This document shows positions 58,838 through 64,000 of a DNA stretch of 64,000 nt, piece by piece (position 1 is the stretch's first letter; the number at the start of each line of letters is the position of its first letter). The stretch spans positions 124,001 to 188,000 of the forward strand of contig CBDDBU010000023.1 in NCBI GenBank assembly GCA_965226045.1. Direction: 5' to 3'. The notes beneath the pieces are model-generated. The model saw only the letters and a list, made by a program, of their open reading frames with translations. It was not told the DNA's origin and ran no database searches. The DNA comes from CBDDBU01 sp965226045 (lineage in GTDB: Bacteria; Pseudomonadota; Alphaproteobacteria; VGEJ01). Both the position numbers and the translations under genes were made by a program.

Positions 58838-59359
58838 CACTCCCGGCCGGGACGCCGGAACAGGTCTCCATCGACACCACCCACGTCAAGGCGCATCGCT
58901 GTGCCGGCGGCGGAAAAGGGGGGCTTCTGCTCAGGCCATCGGTCGCACTAAAGGCGGACGAAACACCAAGGTCCATGCCCTGAGCGACGAACAGTGCCGG
59001 CCCCTGGCCTTCTATCTGACACCCGGGCAGACCGCCGACATCAAGGGCGCCGTCATGCTCGCCGGCCATCTGCCCAGGGCGCGCTATCTGCTCGCCGACA
59101 AGGCCTATGACGCCGACCATTGGCGCGCCCGTCTGCTGCGACAGAACATCCAGCCCGTCATTCCAAACAAGACCAATCGAAAGCAGACCCACGCCTTCGA
59201 CAGAAAGCGATACAAGGACCGCAATGGCATCGAACGCATGTTCGGGCGCCTCAAGGATTACCGGCGCATCGCCATGCGATACGACAAAACCGCCGACAAC
59301 TTCATGGCCGCCCTATGCCTCGCGGCACTCATCTGTTATTAGAATGAGTCTGGACCCTA
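58838..59359 (+). pseudogene. IS5-family transposase remnant
   Basis: Starts with TPEQVSIDTTHVKAHRCAGG in one frame, shifts, then AIGRTKGGRNTKVHALSDEQ, LADKAYDADHWRARLLRQNI and RNGIERMFGRLKDYRRIAMR, ending ALCLAALICY. First Asp, second Asp and Glu regions are all there but over two frames. The right end tgagtctggaccct (59346-59359) is a typical IS5-type terminus. The left half is missing. Confidence 0.82.
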
Positions 59360-59447
59360 GCAGGATCAACCCTGTGTCCGTCATCAAAACAAATGGGACT
59401 GTTGAGCGTGTTTCATAAGGGAGGATCTGGCTCATCTTTGTTTGATG

Positions 59448-60428
59448 TTAAGCCGCTTGGCTTTGATGGTTCAAGCGGCGGTTTTGGGTGGTCAGTTTTT
59501 TGATCCTTTTTCTCTTTTCGATGATGGCGGTGTGGCGTCCAAAGTAGGCGTCGGCTGGAGTTACGTTGCCGATGCTCTCGTGGTAGCGTTGGTTGTTGTA
59601 GTGATCGACGAAGGCGCTGATCTGGTTTTCGAGATCGCCGGGTAGATAATAATTTTCAAGCAGGATCCGGTTCTTCGGCGTTTGATGCCAGCGCTCGATC
59701 TTGCCCTGGGTTTGCGGGTGATACGGTGCGCCCCGAACGTGATCCATACCGTGGTCCTCGAGCCATTCAGCCAGATCGCCGGAGATATAGGACGAGCCGT
59801 TGTCGCTGAGCAGCCTCGGCTTGTGGACGACATTGGCGCGATTGCAGCCTGAGGCTTCTAGCGCCAACTTCAGTGTTGCCGTCACATCGTCCGCCGTCAT
59901 GTTGGTGCAGAGCTTCCAAGCAATGATGTAGCGGGAATAGTCGTCCAGGATGGTCGACAGGTAAAACCAGCCCCAGCCGATGACCTTGAGATAGGTGAAG
60001 TCGGTCTGCCACAGCTGGTTCGGCGCCGTGGTCTTGTCGCGGAACTCAGCGGCTGCCTTGATGACCACGAAAGCGGGGCTGGTGATCAGGTCGTGGACCT
60101 TGAGAAGCCGGTAAACCGAGGCTTCCGAGACAAAGTAGCCCCTGGTGTCCGTAAACCTGACGGCCAGTTCCCGGGGCGACAGTTGCGTCTCCTCCAGGGC
60201 AAGATCGATGATCTGCCCCCGGACATCATCCGGGATCCGGTTCCACACCCGGCCCGGGCTGCTGTTGCGATCCTCAAGACCGGCGTCGCCAAAGGCCAGA
60301 AAGCGATCGTACCAGCGATAAAAGGTGGTCTTCGGAATGCCCAGCTTGTCCAAAGTGGACCCGACGCCCAGGTGGGACTGCTCGACCAGGCGGATGATCT
60401 CCAGCTTCTCGGATGCGGGATACCTCAT
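59448..60428 (-). CDS. IS3-family transposase OrfB
   Basis: A 326-residue rve-type integrase domain protein: helix-turn-helix GIPKTTFYRWYDRFLAFGD, then NQLWQTDFTYLKVIGWGWFY (first Asp), LLSDNGSSYISGDLAEWL (second Asp) and PYHPQTQGKIERWHQTPKNR (Glu). It lies in the -1 frame relative to orfA and overlaps its stop by 4 bases. Confidence 0.9.
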   Translation of the reverse strand: MRYPASEKLEIIRLVEQSHLGVGSTLDKLGIPKTTFYRWYDRFLAFGDAGLEDRNSSPGRVWNRIPDDVRGQIIDLALEETQLSPRELAVRFTDTRGYFVSEASVYRLLKVHDLITSPAFVVIKAAAEFRDKTTAPNQLWQTDFTYLKVIGWGWFYLSTILDDYSRYIIAWKLCTNMTADDVTATLKLALEASGCNRANVVHKPRLLSDNGSSYISGDLAEWLEDHGMDHVRGAPYHPQTQGKIERWHQTPKNRILLENYYLPGDLENQISAFVDHYNNQRYHESIGNVTPADAYFGRHTAIIEKRKRIKKLTTQNRRLNHQSQAA

Positions 60429-60799
60429 TCCTCGCCTCCCCCATGCCCGATCATGTTTTTTTTGAGAAGACGGTTCTCCAGCGAAAGTTCGGCGACCAAC
60501 GCCTTCAAGTCGCGCATCTCCTGGCGCAGGCCTTTAACCTCGCCCGAGGTCGCTTGGCGCCCGGTGTCGCCGGCGAGCCGCTTCTTGCCCGCTTCCAAAA
60601 ACTCTTTCGACCCGCTGTAATACAGACCCTCGGCGATGCCCTCGCGGCGGCACCAGGCGGCGATGCTCTCCTCGCCGCGCAGGCCCGACACCACGATCCG
60701 GATCTTCTCCTCAGCCGTATACTGCTTGCGTGTCTTGCGCCGAATATCCCGAACCGTTCTCTCCGCCGGGTCGTTCTTGCTCATTGATTTCTGTCTCAT
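60425..60799 (-). CDS. IS3-family OrfA (DNA-binding)
   Basis: A 124-residue protein with a helix-turn-helix (KQYTAEEKIRIVVSGLRGEE, REGIAEGLYYSGSKEFLEAG) and a leucine-rich coiled coil near the end (LRQEMRDLKALVAELSLENR). A run of eight A on the coding strand (plus-strand T run at 60452-60459) lies about 10 codons before the stop, a possible -1 slippery site producing the OrfAB fusion. Confidence 0.88.
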   Translation of the reverse strand: MRQKSMSKNDPAERTVRDIRRKTRKQYTAEEKIRIVVSGLRGEESIAAWCRREGIAEGLYYSGSKEFLEAGKKRLAGDTGRQATSGEVKGLRQEMRDLKALVAELSLENRLLKKNMIGHGGGEE

Positions 60800-60980
60800 C
60801 TTCGTTTCCTCCGGTCACTACGATGAGCCAGAAATCCTCCGTGATGCAATTACCTCAATTCGTCCCAAAGGCGCTGACGTCAGACACCATAAACCTAGCC
60901 CTCCTCGGAGCTATAGCCGAATCTTGACGGGGCGGTAAAAAGTAGATTCCTCATGAGAGTCGGCTGGGTTATAATTGTGC

Positions 60981-62584
60981 ATGTTTACTTTACGCGACCG
61001 ACGGACCGGAGAATTGTTTGATCGCTGGTCCTATTTCGGGGACAAACGTCGGCGCCTGATGGAGCAATCCTGGGCCGGGGTTTTTCGGAACCATCTGCTT
61101 GTCGAACTTCCGGTTGACGATCTTTGCCGTCACCTTGATGAACGCATGGGCCGACCATCGAAGGATCTACACGTTGTCATCGGGGTCTTGCTTTTGCAGC
61201 AGCTGCACGATCTGAGCGATGCAGAGACCGTCGAGGCCCTGGCCTTCAATATGGCGTGGCACTATGCCTTGGACGTGCGCAGCGAAGCGGACAGCTATTT
61301 CTGTGAGAAAACCCTGCGCAACTATCGCCGTCTGTTTATCGAACAAGGTCTCGATGAATTGCTGTTCCGGTGTTTGACGGATCGGCTGGTGCAGGGGTTC
61401 TCTGTCGATACCAGCCGCCAACGCATGGATTCGACGGCCCTTCGTTCGGCGATGCGGGCGCTGACACGACTTGGTATCGTTGTTGAGAGCATCTCGACGT
61501 TTGCCCGTTAGCTTGAGCGATATCATCCCGGTCTGCACGAGCAGATCAGCAAGGACGTGATCCGCCGCTATGTCGATCGCGAGGGCAATGGCGCGTTCGC
61601 GAATACGGCGCCGAGTGTTTCAAAACGGCGCCTCGGCGAAGCGGGTCAGGATCTCCTAGCCCCGGTGCTGCAATTCCGTGACACGGCGGCGGCAAAGCTT
61701 TCCAGTTTTGCGATCCTGGAGAGGGTTCTGCGCGATCAGTTCGAGATCGTTGATGATGAGTGTGGCGATCGTGACGCAAAGCGCGCCGCGATTCGAGATC
61801 CAAAGGATGTGCCGTGCGATACCGTCGGCAATCCGGCCGACCCGGACGCGAGCTACAACGCGCACAAGGGTCAGGGATACATGGCGCAGATCGTCGAAAC
61901 CTATTGTGAAGATGACAGTAACGAGGCGGTTGCCGCGACACCGGACCTCATCACCCACGTGGAGGTCCACAAGATGACGGTGCATGACGGCCATCGCTTG
62001 GCCGATGCGCTGGATGATCTGAGCGAGCGCGCGCTGACGCCGGCGGTGATGCTGGGTGATTCACATTACGGTTCCAGTGACAACATGGCTCTGACGCGCG
62101 AACAGAACGTCAATCTCGTGGCGCCCGCGCGACCGCCGAAAGGCGCCGTCTCGGGACGGTTGACGTTGGAGGATTTCACTCTCAACGAAGAAGGCTTGGT
62201 CTTGCGCTGTCCCAATAACGTCGAACCGGTTTCAGCCTCGCTCGCCAAAGCCAAGCTGCAGGCCCGTTTCGACCTCTCCATCTGCCAAAAATGTCCCGAT
62301 ATACTGCGATGTCCCGTGCAGGCGGCCAAGCGTGACGGCCAATTTTCCCGCTTCAATATACCCCGGCCAGGGCTGCCAACCAAAAGCGCCGGCTTTATGA
62401 ACAAAGCGATGCCTTCCGCAACGTCTACAGATGGCGGGCCGGCATAGAAGCGACCATGTCGCGATTAAAGTACCAGATGAACCTGGCTCACCTACGCATT
62501 CGCGGCATGCCGGCCATGCGCTACGTGGTCAATCTGCGTGCCCTCGGCCTCAATATCCGACGCTGCGCGGCAATCGCACCATAA
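60981..62584 (+). pseudogene. IS1182-type (DUF772) transposase with an amber stop and a frameshift
   Basis: From ATG 60981: GELFDRWSYFGDKRRRLMEQ, then GVLLLQQLHDLSDAETVEAL (DUF772) and VQGFSVDTSRQRMDSTALRS. A TAG at 61509-61511 interrupts the frame after STFAR, and the same frame goes on with LERYHPGLHEQISKDVIRRY. The core includes ASYNAHKGQGYMAQIVETYC and MLGDSHYGSSDNMA. Near 62380 it changes frame and ends with RWRAGIEATMSRLKYQMNLA and LNIRRCAAIAP. All family blocks are present in order, but the copy cannot be translated whole. Confidence 0.82.
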
Positions 62585-62745
62585 AAAACGAAGCCAAGGA
62601 GAAGCCAAGGATAGGTAATATCAGGTTTTATCCACCAGCAACGCGGAGACAGGCAAATATTCTTCACCGAACAGCAAAGACCTGTACAAGCACGCCATCG
62701 GCCAACAACTTTTTACCGCCCCGTCGAAAGTTGGTGACGGGCTGT

Positions 62746-63210
62746 TCAGGCGGCGGCTTGAGGTTGTTGCCTGACGGCTTCGATTCCGTCGATGAACTTT
62801 ACGCCGACGATCAGCTTGGGCAACTGGTTGTGTCCGTCGAGGCGGCGCCAACTGTTCTGTGCCGCCTGGGCGAGTTTGAAGACCATGGCGAGCGCCGTCT
62901 TGTTGGAGAGGCATCCCTTGGATCGCACGGTACGGTGTCGCACGGTGGCGAATGTGCTTTCGATGGGGTTGGTGGTGCGCAGATGCTTCCAATGCTCGGC
63001 GGGAAAGTCGTAGAACGCCAGCATCGTCTCGCGATCCTTGACCAGGCATGCGGCCGCCTTGTCGTACTTGACGGCGCAGGTCTCGATGAAGGCGTCGAAG
63101 GCGCTGTCTGCGTCGTTCCTGGTCTCGGCCATCCAGATCTCCTGGGGAGCACGCTTTGCCTTCGAGTGCTGGCTCTTGGGCAGCTTGTTGAGCACGTTGG
63201 CGGTCTTGTG
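62746..63210 (-). pseudogene. IS256-family transposase, C-terminal remnant cut by an IS21 element
   Basis: The minus-strand frame reads ANVLNKLPKSQHSKAKRAPQ, then YDFPAEHWKHLRTTNPIEST with the catalytic Glu, and ends near AVRQQPQAAA. The N-terminal two thirds are missing, cut at 63211 by the left end of the IS21 element. It is a third type of IS256-family transposase in this window. Confidence 0.85.
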
Positions 63211-64000
63211 TGTTGCTAAGCGTGGAAAATTGACCCCCTGTTGGGGGTGATCGGCGTCCAAAATTGACCCCCCCCCCCCCATGATTTGTGCCCATGAACG
63301 CGCCTTGTCATTGGACGGACGAGGTGAGGGGGAGATGCTGGTTGTGGAAACGATCGCGAAGATCCGTCGGGATCATCTGGTGAGGGGCGTTCCGATCAAG
63401 AAGATCGCCCGGGATTTGAGGGTTTCGAAGAACACGGTGCGCAAGGTGGTGCGGGGCGATGAGACCTCGTTCAGCTACGAGCGCAAGATCCAGCCGATGC
63501 CGAAGCTGGGGCCGTGGGTGGAGGAGCTCGAGCGCCAGCTGGAGGCCAACGAGAAGAAGGCGCGCCGGGATCGGCTGTCTCTTCTGCGGATTCATGAAGA
63601 CCTTGCGTCGCTGGGCTATGAGGGCGGCTATGACGCGGTGCGCCGCTATGCCAGGGCCTGGCGGCGCCGGTGGCGGCTGTTGTCGCCGTCGCAGGCCTTT
63701 GTGCCGCTGAGCTTCGATCCCGGCGAGGCCTACCAGTTCGACTGGAGCCACGAGTACGCGCGCCTGTCGGGTGTGACGACCAGGGTAAAGGCGGCGCACA
63801 TGCGGCTCTGCTACAGCCGGATGCAGCTGGTTCAGATCTTCCCGCGCGAGAGCCAGGAGATGGTGTTCGAGGCGCACGAGCGCGCCTTCCGCTTCTTCGG
63901 CGGGGTCTGCCGGCGCGGCATCTACGACAACATGAAGACGGCGGTGAGCACGGTGTTCGTGGGCAAGAAGCGGGACTACAACCGCCGCTTCCAGGAGATG
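63211..64000 (+). mobile_element. IS21-family insertion sequence, 3' part outside window
   Basis: Begins tgttgctaagcgtgg and contains two copies of an aaaattgaccccc-type repeat (about 63226-63237 and 63260-63272), as at IS21 ends. The second copy continues into a run of 13 C (63268-63280). Confidence 0.8.
63335..64000 (+). CDS. istA: IS21 transposase IstA (partial, runs off the window)
   Basis: ATG 63335 opens 222 codons to the last base: MLVVETIAKIRRDHLVRGVP, a helix-turn-helix IKKIARDLRVSKNTVRKVV, PGEAYQFDWSHEYARLSGVT with the first Asp, and CRRGIYDNMKTAVSTVFVGK with the second. It is clearly related to the IstA at 40636-42147 but well diverged, so a different IS21 element. Confidence 0.9.
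   Translation, partial: MLVVETIAKIRRDHLVRGVPIKKIARDLRVSKNTVRKVVRGDETSFSYERKIQPMPKLGPWVEELERQLEANEKKARRDRLSLLRIHEDLASLGYEGGYDAVRRYARAWRRRWRLLSPSQAFVPLSFDPGEAYQFDWSHEYARLSGVTTRVKAAHMRLCYSRMQLVQIFPRESQEMVFEAHERAFRFFGGVCRRGIYDNMKTAVSTVFVGKKRDYNRRFQEM

Larger units (their letters stand above)
59420..60840 (-). mobile_element. IS3-family insertion sequence
   Basis: Imperfect inverted ends ggaggatctggctcatc (left) and, read inward from the right, ggaggatttctggctcatc. Two overlapping genes orfA and orfB. I could not find a clear target duplication. Confidence 0.85.

Noticed and set aside
63268..63280. Run of 13 C as a phase-variable promoter element
   Set aside because: It lies in the end repeats of an IS21 element; length may be a sequencing artefact.

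Overview
The window reads as one chromosome segment of a high-GC alphaproteobacterium, most likely of the Rhodospirillales type. Supporting signs are the 16S rRNA sequence, the gene order of the lipid A block (ABC exporter, DUF374, waaA, lpxK, lpxL-like), an alphaproteobacterial cheZ, a DUF2093 gene downstream of xseA, a DUF3035 lipoprotein after lspA, and an rrn operon of the form 16S-tRNA-Ile-tRNA-Ala-23S-5S-tRNA-fMet. The taxonomic assignment is inference from sequence character only.

Region 1 (1-25.3 kb) is compact core chromosome. It holds a lipid A/Kdo operon (1-5173), then xseA with a broken Sel1-like gene and a DUF2093 gene, purD, tadA, a response regulator-HPt pair, rluB-rsmD, mutL-pgi, two M16 peptidases, a 26-residue membrane protein that is easily missed, DUF3035-lspA-ileS-ribF, a frameshifted cheZ and a sugar-type ABC ATPase. 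Many stop/start codons overlap by 1-4 bases, which indicates operons.

Region 2 (25.4-42.7 kb) is a CUT1-type ABC transport locus (two paralogous Tat-type binding proteins, two permeases, a second ATPase, a small membrane protein) invaded by insertion sequences. There are two 1450-bp IS256-family copies in opposite orientation, two IS1182-type elements and one IS21 element. Target duplications are readable, so the interrupted genes can be rebuilt. A SAM methyltransferase was hit by two different elements, and a patatin-like phospholipase by the IS21. Each rebuilt gene also carries one 1-nt indel.

Region 3 (42.8-48.8 kb) is a complete rrn operon with a consensus promoter, ending in tRNA-fMet.

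Region 4 (48.8-57.1 kb) is an integrative island in the 3' end of tRNA-fMet. The 62-bp tRNA end is repeated exactly at 57004-57065, next to a tyrosine integrase. Cargo is a small hypothetical protein, HU, a RecQ-like helicase, a topoisomerase III truncated by an IS6 element, and a DUF4160-DUF2442 pair. The sequence to the right of the repeat resembles the left end of the same island, which suggests a second related island in tandem.

Region 5 (57.2-64 kb) is a graveyard: a DUF4338 (DruA-like) gene broken by a 28-bp tandem duplication, followed by IS256, IS5, IS3, IS1182-type and IS21 elements or remnants. Single-nucleotide indels and in-frame stops recur across the window. They may be real genome decay or partly assembly error, and reads would decide.
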